Numbered from the stretch's first letter, positions 11,703-23,856 are shown. The stretch: 64,000 nucleotides of DNA from Eucommia ulmoides (GCA_016647705.1 CM028328.1:48292647-48356646), one strand, 5' to 3'. Notes: generated by a model not told the origin, from the sequence alone. Program-made: numbers and translations.

Positions 11703-11760
11703 CCCTTTTTTCCCCCTTTTTCTGCGCGTTTTGTCGAATGAATATTTCAGAAATCCTTCC

Positions 11761-11768
11761 TATAAATA
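11761..11768 (+). promoter_or_regulatory. TATA box of element B 5' LTR
   Basis: TATAAATA within 'ccttcctataaatagagg', identical in the other LTR at 23549-23556 and followed by a purine-rich region that fits a transcribed leader. Confidence 0.65.
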
Positions 11769-12076
11769 GAGGAAGGATCACAAGAGGGAGAGGAGGATTT
11801 TGAGGGGAAGAAATTTTTTGAGAGAAATTTTTGTAAGGGAGAGGAGAAATCTGGAGAAAAATTTTGAAGAAAATAATATTATTTTCATTTTATTGTAATT
11901 TTGAAGAAGAAAAATCTCCAAGAAGGTGGTAAATTTTTATCTGTTGTAAATCTTACTCTTATTTTTTTTTAGTTGTTATTATACTAATTTTTTTTTAAAT
12001 TAGATTTTTTTTTTCCTTTATTATTTATTTATTTATTACTTTTTATTTTCTTTTTTTTTTTTTTTTTTGAGTAAAT

Positions 12077-13010
12077 AATACGAGGTGGAAAATTCCCAAC
12101 CTTCAATTTGAATGGCTAAAATTTAGAAGGGAATTACTCTCCTCGATGCGTGTGTGCGGGTGTTTTATTTAATTCGTATTAAATATAATGTGCTAACAAT
12201 ACGAGGTGAAAAATTCCCAACCTTCAATTTGAATGGCTAAAATTTAGAAGGGAATTACTCTCCTCAATGCGTGTGTGCGGGTGTTTTATTTAATTTGTAT
12301 TAAATATAATGTGTTAACAATACGAGGTGGAAAATTCCCAACCTTCAATTTGAATGGCTAAAATTTAGAAGGGAATTACTCTCCTCGATGCGTGTGTGCA
12401 GGTGTTTTATTTAATTTGTATTAAATATAATGTGTTAACAATACGAGGTGGAAAATTCCCAACCTTCAATTTGAATGGCTAAAATTTAGAAGGGAATTAC
12501 TCTCCTCGATGCGTGTGTGCGGGTGTTTTATTTAATTTGTATTAAATATAATGTGCTAACAATACGAGGTAGAAAATTCCCAACCTTCAATTTGAATGAC
12601 TAAATTTAGAAGGGAATTACTCTCCTCGATACGTATGTGCGGGTGTTTTATTTAATTTGTATTAAATATAATGTACTAACAATATGAGGTGGAAAATTCC
12701 CAACCTTCAATTTGAACGGCATAAATTTAGAAGGGAATTACTCTCCTCGATGCGTGTGTGCGGGTGTTTTATTTAATTTGTATTAAATATGATGTGCTAA
12801 TAATACGAGGTGGAAAATTCCCGACCTTCAATTTGAATGGCTAAATTTAGAAGGGAATTACTCTCCTCGATGTGTGTGTGCGGGTGTTTTATTTAATTTG
12901 TATTAAATATAATGTGCTAACAATACGGGGTGGAAAATTCCCAACCTTCAATCAGAACGGTCTAGGTTTAAAAGGGAGATCACTTCCCTCAATGTGTGTG
13001 TATGTGTATA
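12077..13010 (+). repeat. Tandem array, 8 units of 120-121 bp, in the B 5' LTR
   Basis: Units start 'aatacgaggtgg' at 12077, 12198, 12319, 12440, 12561, 12681, 12802 and 12922. Each carries 'ttcccaaccttcaatttgaa', 'gggaattactctcctcgat' and 'gtgttttatttaatttg'. The last unit is diverged. The other LTR has the same count at 23857-24790. Confidence 0.93.
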
Positions 13011-13430
13011 TGTGTATATAAGGAGGATTTAAAAATAAAATAAAAACATTCGGATTCAAATTCTAATTGGACTTAATCGGATAAGGTACCGTCTTTGGAC
13101 GGGCGTCTTGGGGTGCTTGACACCTTCCCCGAGCGTAACTGACCCCTGAACTCTTTAAACGAATCTCTAGTTAGACCATGTTATTTTTGGAGTCAAATTT
13201 TACTTAAGCCATTTTTTTAAAATTATTTTCAAAAAAGAAAAATATGGTGACTTAGCACATCATTTAAACCCAATACTAGGTGGCGACTCCTTTTTTCTAA
13301 AATAGGCTTAAGTATATTTTAATGAGAAAATCGACGTTTTTAAAAACCCTTCTCATTTTACCAGCGCCAAGTATATAAACATATATATATATTTGTTTTT
13401 GGTTTTCTCTGGAAAATCGGGGCGCGTTCA

Positions 13431-13452
13431 GCTGGCGACTCCACTAGGGACG
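13431..13452 (+). other. Element B primer binding site
   Basis: 'gctggcgactccactaggga' follows the LTR end directly. It is close to the TGGCGACTCCACTGGGGAC primer site known from Ogre-like elements. Confidence 0.75.
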
Positions 13453-13575
13453 GCTGAGGGTCGAGCCCAATATGTCTGAATAAGTCCAATTAATCTAAAG
13501 TCCGAATGTTAAATTTTATTTTATTTTTTCTCTCAATTCAGTAAATAAGTTGTGATTTTATTTTATTTTTTATAT

Positions 13576-13620
<45 letters not shown>

Positions 13621-14195
13621 ATTTTTTTATTTCTTTTCCTATTTCCTCTCAGGCCCTTATATCGTTGTAAATCCTCTGACAAAAACAAAACTGTCTTGTA
13701 TCCATATTATCCCCTCAGGATTCTATGATACAAGACGAGAAAGGGTATTTTTTTATTTTTTTTTTTTATTATTTTTTTTTACTTGATGGATTTATGACGT
13801 CTGGGGAAGTCCTAAAAAAAAAAAAAAAAAAGCACACCAAAAAAAGTTCAAAGTTTTCAATATCGGTAGGGAACGACAAAAAAATAAAATAAAAAATAAA
13901 AATAAAAATAAATAAATAAATAAATAATTTTATTTTTTTTTATTAGTCGTTACCGAAATTGAAATCTTCGAATTAGAAAGGGCTTTAAGGCCACCTAAAA
14001 CCCACGTGAACTAAAAAAATGATTTTTTTTGTAGGTGAAAAAGAAAAAGACAAGACAAAGAAAATTGGTCCCAGAAAAGCAAATCCAGTTCCCCCCTTTC
14101 GAAGTCCGATCTTTACACGCAGTCGAGCACAGACTCATTCCAGGATGACATCATAAAGCAATCCCGAATCTCCCCGAACGACCCAGATAGCTCAG
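13453..14195 (+). other. Element B untranslated leader
   Basis: No coding frame of note. It holds a (TA)n tract at about 13578-13618, T runs at 13745-13790, an A run at 13814-13832 and AAAT runs at 13877-13926, then turns purine-rich before the gag start. It is typical of the long leaders of Ogre elements. Confidence 0.6.
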
Positions 14196-17100
14196 ATGCA
14201 GGAAACTATTGACAGTTTGATGGAAAGGATCAACGAACTTAGCCAACCTCAGGAGGTGCCTATTCCTCCGTCCAATGAGACTCCTGTGACTGAATCCCCA
14301 AATGGAAACCCTGCAAGTATTGGGATGGAGAACTCAGGGCCGAATCCGAACTATGTCGGCCCGAACTTTGCAGTACCGGTCTACTATGGACCTCAGATGG
14401 GCCCTCATCCTTTCGCCTATGGAGCTCCGACATATCCCATCCAGGGGCATGTCTATCAGGCCTCGCCAGAGGGCTCGGCCCCCGCCGCCCCGCAGATCCT
14501 CATTCACCCGGAGAGGGTCGTTGCTCCACCAAACAATTCAAATGATAGCCAACCAGCCCCGGCCATTGAAACTGAAAACAAAGAGGAGAATGGCCCTCCA
14601 CCGGCTTGGCTTCTGAAAATGGAGAAATTGGAGAAAACTATGGAAGAATGGCAAAAGGAGAAGCCGTCCAGGAAAGCGACGTACAAGGAGTTGTCAGCAC
14701 CACCCGGGATTGTGTACTCGGAAAATTTCGTGGTTCCAGAGTTCAAAAAATATGATGGCACTGGCCCTCCAGAATGGCATGTCAGCATTTACAAAGAGGA
14801 GTTAGGAATTCATGCTCGGAACGAAGACCTTTGCCTAAAGATGTTTCGAAGATCGTTGAAAGGGCCGGCTCTCAACTGGTACATGACCCTGGAGCTATCA
14901 CATATTAAAACATTTGAAGATCTGGTAGAGGACTTCTGTGAGCAATATGTGTACAATAGGGATGCCGCGCCAGACCACAATACCCTCTACCAGATACTGA
15001 AAAGTAAAGACGAAAGTTTCCGGAGGTATACTGCTCGTTGGAGGGAAGAGGCTGCCAAAGTTGTCCCTAAGCTGAGCGAGGAGGCTCAGTTAGAGATATT
15101 CAAGTCAATTCAGTCACCGCCGTTCTATCGAGATCTCTCGAGCATAGCAGTGGTTTCTTTCGGCGATGCGATCAAACAGGCCGAGGTGACGGAAGAAGGA
15201 ATAAGGAGCGAAAAAATTGAAGGGGCCCAATCCAATCTGACGAAAAGGTCAGCCCCGCCAAAGATGAAAGAAAATGAAGTAGCTGTTGTCGTTTTCCCTC
15301 GACAAACCCATTACCAGAACTATCCCCAAACTTCTTGTCCCCAGAACTACCCGAACCAGAACAACCAATATCACAACTACCCTCCTCAAAATCGCCAAAA
15401 CCAAAATTATCCTCAAAACCAACCCTATTCCCAAAGCCGCCCCTGCTATTACCAAAATGTACCTCCCCCTTATCAAAATCACATTCCCCAATATTACCCT
15501 CAAGCCTACCCAACACCCTCTTACCATACCTATCAGCCACGCCCGAACACCCCACCTCAAATTCCTAACCGCACTCCAAGGTCAGGAACCCAATACCTCC
15601 AAGACCTTCTACCTCATGCTACTGGGGGAAATTTCCAGAACGACAACAGAGAGCTACAAGACCTTCCGGTCTCGATCACCGAGTTGTACCGGAATTGTTT
15701 GAAGCAGGGGATGCTGACGCCCCTTCCATTCTACGAAGTTAAACCTGGGAGTAAAGCAGCTTCTTCAAATGCTTTCTGTGAATACCACTCGGGAACCAGA
15801 GGACATGCGACTGAGCAATGCTTTCAGCTAAAAGACAAAATCCGGGAGTTTATACGGACCGGAGCCATCACGTTTCCTAAAAAACCTGAGGCCGGTACGC
15901 CAAATTGTCAGCAAAATCCGTTACCTGAACACGCCTCCTCAGGAAGTGGCGTCAATCTAATTTTCACAGAGGAGGTCGAAGAAGAAGTTGATGTGATCGA
16001 TATCGATGGTGTTTATTTACACCCGGAGGTTCTCTACGGAGGGTTCGAATTACATCTAGAAAGGGTAGCCCAAAAACTGGAGAAATCTCTAGTTTTGTCT
16101 TTCCCAATCCAAAAGATGGTGGAAAATCTCAATAAGGTTCCGTGGAATTATGAGATCGTCGCTAAAACAGGAAAAGGAGAAGAATTGTCAATCTTAGCAG
16201 GAGAAACCAGTGGAATCACTCGGTTTGGAAGAGTGTATACGCCACAGGATTTGATCAGGATTCCTGTAAGGGAACCAAGAGGGGCCCTGAAAAAGCCAGT
16301 GTCAGAACTGGAGGCTCACGACTTCCTAAAGGCAATGAAGAATTCAGAATACAAGATAGTGGAGCAACTCAGCAAAGCACCGGCGCAAATCTCGATGCTC
16401 TCACTACTCCTATCCTCAGAAGTACATAGACAGGCACTGCTGAAAGTCCTAAATGAAGCCCACTTGCCTAGCACGATCTCTCCGGAGAAATTTTTCACTC
16501 TGGTCGAGCAGGTCCTAGGATCTAACACCATCACCTTCACAGATGACGAGATAGACGACGATGGAACAGGTCACAACAAGCCTTTGAATATCACGGTCGA
16601 AAGCCATGGAATGTTCATAGCTCGGGTGCTGATTGACAATGGATCGGCACTAAATATCTGTCCTTTGTCGACCCTGGAAGAAATGGGGATAGATCTATCA
16701 CAGGTTCGATCGTCTAAGACGGTTATCCGAGCATTCGATGGGGCTAGGAGAGATAGCGTTGGAGAGATTGACCTGCCAATTGAAATTGGTCCAATACAGT
16801 TCAATGCGAAGTTCCAAGTGCTCGACATACCTGCTTCGTACAACCTGTTGTTAGGGAGGCCATGGATCCATAACGCTGGGGCAGTGCCTTCATCTCTACA
16901 TCAGAAGATCAAGTTTATCATTAATGACACACTGTACGTGATCAGGGCTGATTCAAATATCATACCTTTCCATCAAGCGATAAGTCGGCATGTCCCGTTA
17001 ACAGATGACGGAAAGGAGAAGGAGAAAATTGAAGCCTCCTATCACGTGTTCGACGTTGCGAATGCTACCTTTGTGAAGGAAGGAGGGCACGAGATGACAC

Positions 17101-17552
17101 CATCACTGTCTAACACTGTGGCCTTCGTTGCTAAAGAAATGAAGTCTCGGGGTTGCATTCCCGGGAAAGGTTTGGGCAAGAATCTAGACGAAATTACAGA
17201 ACCGATAGAAGTCAAGGAGAAGAAGGGGAGATTCGGATTGGGATACGAGCCGACAAAAGCAGACAGAACGAAGTTCTTCCGGAAGAAGAGGGATGGATCC
17301 CCAGACAACCAGCCAACGAAAATTCCGCATATCCGGGTCACTTTCCCCTATCCAGCAGAAACCCTCAACAAAGGGAAGGAGACCGCAGGATTCAAGTTGC
17401 ACCCTGAGAGAGTAATGATCAAGGAAGCTGTGAATGTAATCATAAGAGACGAGGCAGGACCAAGTCATGGGTCTGGTATTCGAACCAAGGGAAAAGAAAA
17501 GCTGCAGAATTGGGATTCTTGTTCTCTCCCAATTCGCCAGGCGTTTCGGTAA
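14196..17552 (+). other. Element B gag-protease frame with zinc-knuckle and G-patch segments
   Basis: A single 1118-codon frame. Residues about 1-150 are Pro-rich. Residues 185-335 are the gag core (VPEFKKYDGTGPPEWHV, LKGPALNWYMTLE, LYQILKSKDESFRRYTARW). Residues 390-500 are Asn/Gln/Pro/Tyr-rich. A CHHC-like knuckle (CEYHSGTRGHATEQC) lies near residue 527, the aspartic protease motif (LIDNGSALNICPL) near 812-825, and a G-patch (GKGLGKNLDEI .. GRFGLGY) near 990-1020. The G-patch after protease is a known feature of several Tat/Ogre elements. This open reading of the fossil is unusually long for the window. Confidence 0.92.
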
Positions 17553-17702
17553 ACTTAGGGAGATTTTCTGTTGGTCATCCCTCCATCTACCTTGCCTTCT
17601 AGATGGAAAGGGATTTTGCTTTGTAATGGGTTTTTATATTTAATGAATGCAATTCTGTTTTATCCGACATATGGTTTAAATGTTTAAATTTTATGCTTTC
17701 AG
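17549..17702 (+). other. Intron-like segment between gag-pro and pol of element B
   Basis: The segment begins GTAAAC and ends in a T-rich stretch with 'tatgctttcag'. It is 154 bp and sits exactly between the protease/G-patch frame and the start of pol. Ogre elements are known to splice out an intron at this position, so this is the likely counterpart. Splicing itself cannot be seen from DNA. Confidence 0.6.
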
Positions 17703-20700
17703 GATGTCTAAAACACTAGTGTATGATGCATGCGATATAACTGAGCCATAGTGCGATAAGTATGATTTCAATGCAGAACCAGACCATGACCCGATGGGAG
17801 TGGAAACAGAAGATGACTCTTGCCAGCCAAACGATGGTGAGATCCGAAAAGCTTTCACAGAGTTCGAGAACAAGCCGATTCCCAGTAACGATGAGACCGA
17901 GTTGATAAACTTGGGGACCTCGGAAGAGTTGAAGGAAGTAAAGATTGGATCAGCCCTCATCACTCTGGAAAAGAAAGAGTTGACAACGCTCTTAATTTCC
18001 TACCAAGATATCTTTGCCTGGTCCTACGATGACATGGTAGGACTGGACAAGAGTTTCGTTGCCCATAAGCTGCCGCTAAAGCCAGGGAGTGTACCAGTCA
18101 AACAAAAGTTGAGGAAATTGAGGCCCGCTGTCAGCCTCGAGGTCAAGGAGGAGATCGTGAAGTAATTCAATGCTCGAATTATTGAAGTCTGTAACTACAG
18201 TGAATGGCTCTCAAATGTCGTTCCCGTGCCAAAGTCCTCAGGAAAAATCAGAGTCTGCGTGGACTATCGTGATCTCAACCGGGCGAGTCCAAAAGATGAT
18301 TTTCCACTGCCAAACATTCACATCATCATCGACAATACTGTGGGGCGAAAGCTCTATTCTTTCGCCGATGGGTTCTCTAGCTATAATCAGATTCTGATGG
18401 ATGAGAAAGATCGAGAAAAGACAGCCTTCACTACCCCATGGGGAGTCTTTTGCTATAGGGCGATGCCTTTCAGTCTCAAAAACGCCGGGGCGACATACCA
18501 AAGAGCAATGACGACCCTCTTTCATGATATGATGCACAAGGAGATGGAGGTATATGTATATGACATGATCGTTAAATCACAGGAGAACGAGGATCATCTC
18601 TGCCATTTGAAAAATGTGTTCGACAGACTTCGAAAGTACCAGCTCAAGCTCAATCCAGCAAAATGCGCGTTTGGGGTGGCTTCCAGAAAACTTCTTGGTT
18701 TCATGGTAAATCGCCATGGAATCGAGATTGATCCTGCAAAGACGAAGGCCATTCGTGAGATGCCGCCACCGAGAAATGAGAAAGAAATCCGAGGTTTTCT
18801 GGGGCGATTAAATTTCATAGCCCGATTCATCTTCCAACTCACTGCCACTTGTGAGCCAATCTTCAAGCTACTTCGAAAAGAAAGTGACGGGCGATGGAAT
18901 GCAGATTGCCAGAATGCCTTGGAGAAAATTAAAGTCTATCTAACGAACCCTCCCGTTCTAGTGCCGCCTCGGGAGAAGGTTCCGTTATTACTATATTTGT
19001 CGGTTCTCGACTCCTCCATGGGAGCTATTCTTGGGCAACTCGATAAATCTGGAAAGAAGGAGCAAGCCATCTACTACCTCAGCAAGCGCTTCACGAAGTA
19101 TGAGGAAAATTATACCTTTTTGGAGAGGACCTGTTGTGCATTGGCTTGGTCCGCTCAAAGACTGCGCCATTATATGCTCCCACTGACTACCTACTTGATA
19201 GCCAGGATGGATCCCTTAAAACACATCTTCGAGAAGCCGATTCTGTCAGAAAAAGTTGCAAAATGGCAGATGCTGCTGACGGAGTTCGATATCATCTACA
19301 AGACCCAAAAGTCAGTGAAGGATCAGGCGATAGCAGATCAGTTGGCTAGTTGTCCAGCTCAAACGGATAACCAGCCTCTTGAGACGCTATTCCCTGACGA
19401 GTCGATTCATGCGGTGGATGAAGAAAATGAGGAAACAGTCTGGAAAATGTATTTTGATGGAGTAGTGAACTCTCAAGGGGCTGGAATCGGAGCCGTTCTG
19501 GTTTCTCCGGGCAAACAGCATTATCCAGTGGCTTCCAAGTTGAAGTTCCAGAGCACAAATAATCGAGCTGAGTACGAAGCCTGTATTCTGGGACTCCAGC
19601 TGGCTGTCGATATGAAAATCAAAGAATTGCTAGTATTCGGAGATTCTGAGCTGATAATCAATCAGGTGACGGATAAATATGCCACGAGAGATCCGACCTT
19701 GATAGCCTATAACAATCACCTCCTGGAGTTGTGCGAGCAATTTACAATAATAGAATTTGAAAGCATACCGAGGCTAAAAAATGACTTCGCCGATGCCTTA
19801 GCTACCTTGGCATCTATGATATCTATCACTCGAGAGGATGATGATATCATTCCGGTGGTGATCCAAGTTCAACGCCGACCGGCCCACTGCTGCCAGCTTG
19901 AATCTGAGCCATCCAAAGACCCGTGGTACCATGACATAAAGAACTTTCTGAAAAATCAGGAGTATCCGGAAGGGGCATCAAGTGTTGATCGGAAAACTCT
20001 CCGGAGGTTAGCAGGCCAATTCTTCCTAAGCAGGGAGACACTGTACAAACGCTCTCCTGACATGGGCCTATTGAGATGTGTTGGACTCGAAGAGGCCATC
20101 CAGTTGATGAAAGAGGTCCATGGTGGCATATGTGGACCTCACATGAGCGGCTTCATGCTTGCCAAGAAGATCCTGAGGACCGGTCATTTTTGGCTAACGA
20201 TGGAAAGCGACTGCGTGCAGTTTGTTCGAAGATGCCATAAGTGTCAGATTCATGGTGATCAAATCCATGTCCCACCTTCGCACCTTCATTGCTTGGCGGC
20301 CCCATGGCCCTTCTCAATGTGGGGTATGGACGTTATTGGGGAAGTTACCCCTAAGGCGCCGAGTGGTCATCGCTTTATCCTGGTAACAATTGATTATTTT
20401 TCCAAGTGGGTAGAAGCCGTTTCCTTAACCCGAGTGACTCAAAAGATAGTAGCTCGATTCATCAAAGAAAATATTGTGTCAAGATATGGTTTGCCGCAAA
20501 CATTGATAATCGACAATGCTAAAAACCTGAAGGGTTCAGAAATACAGAAAATATGTCAGCAGTTCAAGATCGAGCACAAAAACTCAGCGCCTTACCGTCC
20601 AAAAATGAATGGAGCAGTGGAAGCCGCCAACAAAAATATAAAGAAAATTCTCCGGAAGATAATTGACAATTATAAGGAGTGGGATGATATGCTGCCATAT

Positions 20701-21170
20701 GCTTTGATGGCTTACCGAACCTCGGTTCGGACCTCGACAGGGGCAACCCCCTATTCTCTGGTTTATGGCACAGAAGCGGTGATACCAGCTGAGGTGGAAA
20801 TTCCATCTCTACGAGTGCTCATAGAGGCCGAGCTTGATGAAACTGAATGGGTACAACAACGGTTGGACCAACTTTGTTTAATTGATGAAAAGCGGTTGAC
20901 AGCGATATGTCACGGACAGTGTTACAGACAGAGGATTACTAGAGCTCATGATGAACGGGTATACCCTAGAGTCTTCAAGGTCGGTGAGTTAGTATTGAAG
21001 AAAATCTTTCCTTTCCAAGATGAAGCTAAGGGTAAGTTCGCGCCAAATTAGGAAGGTCCTTTTGTTGTTCATAAGGCTTTGAGCGGTGGAGCGTTGATTC
21101 TCCAGGAAATGGATGGTGATGTATTTCCCGAGCCCCTAAACTCGGATTCTGTAAAGAAATACTTTGCCTA
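17703..21170 (+). other. Element B pol: RT, RNase H, second RNase H, integrase
   Basis: Domains in order: RT (about 17990-18860: 'YQDIFAWSYDDM', 'VCVDYRDLNRASPKDDFPLP', 'FGVASRKLLGFMV'); gypsy RNase H (about 18960-19350: 'AIYYLSKRFTKYE'); a second, archaeal-type RNase H (about 19440-19820: 'MYFDGVVNSQGAGIGAVLVS', 'NNRAEYEACILGLQLAV'); the integrase zinc finger (about 20117-20260: H..H, 'CHKCQIHGD'); and the integrase core (about 20320-20680: 'WGMDVIGE', 'VTIDYFSKWVEAV', 'PYRPKMNGAVEAANK'). The dual RNase H marks the Tat lineage. About two or three breaks overall. Confidence 0.9.
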
Positions 21171-21315
21171 ATAAATGTCCTTATTTTCTAAATAAGTTTA
21201 TTTCAATTTGTGATTATCTGTTGCTTCCAAAAAAAAGAAAAAAAAAAAAAAAAATACGGCTCGAACATGGTGAAAACTCGAAAGGGCGCTATGAGAAAAA
21301 TGTAGAGACCGTGTC

Positions 21316-21351
<36 letters not shown>

Positions 21352-21927
21352 AGAAGAAGAAGAAGAACAGTTAGATCACTCCTAGGGGCATTTTTGGAAT
21401 TCCCACTATGGTTGACTTCCATTGACCGTAAGACTTTTCTGTGTTCGGAACTTGATGGATTTGAGCAAGAGTTGGAATCTGTGAAAAGGAACATCGAATA
21501 TGGCTCAAATTTGCATTGAAATCATATTTGTCAGACAATCCGGCTTGAAATCTCGCAGTCAACATATCTGATGATAAAGATACCTGTTTGCGGTAAGGTT
21601 TTACACGTTTTCCCATATTTGGTTAAATCAATTTTGCAGGATTTGAAAAATACAAAGCAAGCAGGAGTATGTGATTCTCCTAAGCACTGAGGATGCCTAG
21701 TAGAAAAGAGAAAGTGAGAATCGGCGGGTGCAGAGAAATAAAGGCTGATAGGGATGTTGTCAAAAAAAAAAAAAAAAACAGACCCTGCCAACAACCCGGA
21801 GAAAACCTCCAGAAATTACATCTCTAAGATTGACGGAAGGACGAGACGGAAAAATCTCCCGATACTGTCCCGTGACCCGAGAAAGTCAAGCGCCATCAAA
21901 TGAGGGATTACGACGGAAAAAGAGGGA

Positions 21928-22207
21928 CGGAATTGCGAGTCGTAAAGAGTGACAAGTTTTTTAAACTAAATTTTCGTGTTACATGTGTTTTTTTGTTCAA
22001 TTACAGGGTTTTCAAAGGACATGGAAGCATGGATTGCTCTCTCACAAAGTCTTCTTACCTTCCAGTTGGACGGAATTGCGAGTCGTAAAGAGTGACAAGT
22101 TTTCAAACTAAATTTTCGTGTTACATGTGTTTTTGTTCAATTACAGGCTTTTCAAAGGACATGGAAGCATGGATTTCTCTCTCACAAAGACTTCTTACCT
22201 TCCGGTT
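21928..22207 (+). repeat. Tandem duplication, 2 units of about 143 bp
   Basis: Units start 'cggaattgcgagtcgtaaag' at 21928 and 22071. Both contain 'ttttcgtgttacatgtg' and 'ggacatggaagcatgga' and differ by few changes. Confidence 0.9.
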
Positions 22208-22479
22208 CAAATTAGAAACTTTTTATTGCTGAAAGTTCCAAAGCTCTAAATGAGCGTCCATGTATGCGTTTTGCCCTGAAAAGGGCGAAAAGTGAACTAT
22301 GCCAAACTTGATCCTCGACATAATACTAAGGTACGCAGGCAATCTATAAATGTTCGGTCATCTGAGAGTTCGGCTGGGGCACATTTATATCTTTGCTCTC
22401 TCATTCTGGCTCAGTCACAAGTTGGGGCATATTTTATACTCTTGAATTTTCTTTAAGCCCCTGGCCAAGAGGGCTGGGG

Positions 22480-22925
22480 CATGAATAATTTTTATTACTC
22501 TAAGCGATCCTCTAAACGGACACGTGTTCGTCATGAGTATCGTCATGAGTCATTTTTTATTACTCTAAACAATTCTCTAAATGGACACATGTTCGTCATG
22601 AGTACCATCATGAATCATTTTATTACTCTAAACGATCCTCTAAACAGACACGCGTTTGTCATGAGTATCGTCATGAGTCATTTTTTATTATTCTAAACGA
22701 TCCCCTAAACAGACACGTGTTCGTCATGAGTATCGTCATGAGTCATTTTTATTACTCTAAACAATCCTCTAAACGGACACGTGTTCGTCATGAGTATCGT
22801 CAGGAGTCATTTTTTTATTACTCTAAACAATCCTCTAAACGGACATTTGTTTATCATGAACATCGTCATGAGTCATTCTCTTATTTTTCTAAATGGACAC
22901 TTGTTCGTCATGAGTCATTTTATTT
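22480..22925 (+). repeat. Tandem array, about 6-7 units of 64 bp
   Basis: Each unit reads roughly 'attactctaaacgatcctct', 'aaacggacacgtgttcgtca', 'tgagtatcgtcatgagtca'. The core 'gacacgtgttc' contains the palindrome ACACGTGT in several units. Spacing between 'gttcgtcatgag' words is 64-65 bases. Confidence 0.9.
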
Positions 22926-23033
22926 TATTTGTTCTATTATTAGAAAATAAACTAATAAATAAATAAAATAAAAATGGGACGATCAAAATGACGTGGTCTT
23001 TTATCTTTGTCAAGCAAGTGAACTTGCATGACA

Positions 23034-23045
23034 AAGAGGGGCAGC
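23034..23045 (+). other. Element B polypurine tract
   Basis: 'aaagaggggcagc' directly abuts the 3' LTR start at 23046. Confidence 0.7.
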
Positions 23046-23336
23046 TGTAGACACGACATTTTTGACCGCCTCGCAAAAAAATTATACTTTATTTTATAGT
23101 TACCTTTTATTTTATTTTATTTATTTTGTTTTGATTGTACCGTATTTATGCGGTTTAATACTGCTAAATTAAGTTTTATTAATCTCTTAAGTAAATTAAA
23201 TATTAGTAATTGATTTTTTTTTTTGGTTTTGTAGATTTTTCGAAGTGGAATAAAAACGCGTTAATTCGGAACAAAATGGACAAGAAAAAGACGAGAACGA
23301 GAGAGGTCTGGACCGAACGCGAGGGGGGGCTGCAAA

Positions 23337-23495
23337 GGGGTCGCTGGTGCGACCAGCCACTGGTCGCTGGTGCGACCAGTGGACTGGCCGCATGTGCGGC
23401 CAGCAGGGGGGGTGTCCCCCCTGCTTTTGGGTGCACCGAAATTCGGTGCACCCAAAAGCTGGTGGGTGCATTGAATTTTGGTGCACCCACCCCCT
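23337..23495 (+). repeat. Palindrome cassette in the B 3' LTR, variant form
   Basis: It shares the 8-, 9- and 12-bp-arm hairpins with 11565-11702. It lacks the first CCGGCCG-centred segment of the 5' copy and gains an extra 'aaaagctggtgggtgcattg'-type segment ending in another gtgcaccc word. The two LTRs of one insertion therefore differ here by blocks rather than by point changes. Confidence 0.8.
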
Positions 23496-23548
23496 TTTTC
23501 CCCCTTTTTCTGTGCGTTTTGTCGAATGAATGTTTCAGAAATCCTTCC

Positions 23549-23556
23549 TATAAATA
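23549..23556 (+). promoter_or_regulatory. TATA box of element B 3' LTR
   Basis: TATAAATA in the same context as at 11761. It could drive transcription out into element A, but there is no evidence of use. Confidence 0.55.
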
Positions 23557-23814
23557 GAGGAAGGATCACAAGAGGGAGAGGAGGATTTTGAGGGGAAGAA
23601 ATTTTTTGAGAGAAATTTTTGTAAGGGAGAGGAGAAATCTGGAGAAAAATTTTGAAGAAAATAATATTATTTTCATTTTATTGTAATTTTGAAGAAGAAA
23701 AATCTCCAAGAAGGTGGTAAATTTTTATCTGTTGTAAATCTTACTCTTATTTTTTTTTAGTTGTTATTATACTAATTTTTTTTCCTTTATTATTTATTTA
23801 TTTATTACTTTTTA

Positions 23815-23846
<32 letters not shown>

Positions 23847-23856
23847 TTGAGTAAAT

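Larger units (their letters stand above)
11268..13430 (+). repeat. Element B, 5' LTR
   Basis: It starts 'tgtagatacggc' and ends 'ggcgcgttca', and matches 23046-25248. Parts in order: an AT-rich start, a GC-rich palindrome cassette (11565-11702), a TATA box (11761), a transcribed T-rich stretch, an array of 120-121-bp repeats (12077-13010), a conserved block at 13085-13330 and a TA tract near the end. Confidence 0.93.
21171..23033 (+). other. Element B 3' non-coding region before the LTR
   Basis: No coding is recognised. Homopolymer A runs lie at 21229-21254 and 21319-21349, followed by a GAA run. A 143-bp duplication sits at 21928-22207 and an array of 64-bp units at 22480-22925. Similar repeat-laden 3' regions are usual in Ogre-like elements. 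Confidence 0.7.

Noticed and set aside
11357-11781. Overlapping minus-strand frames in the B LTR (also 23196-23569)
   Set aside because: They arise from the GC-rich palindrome cassette, which lacks stops. Promoter region, no domain, no conservation signal.
12077-13010. Regular 121-bp repeats looked at as a possible CRISPR-like array
   Set aside because: Units repeat over their whole length with no unique spacers, and lie inside an LTR in plant DNA.
15172-15702. Several frames on both strands over the Asn/Gln/Pro-rich part of B gag
   Set aside because: Low-complexity shadows of the gag-pro frame.
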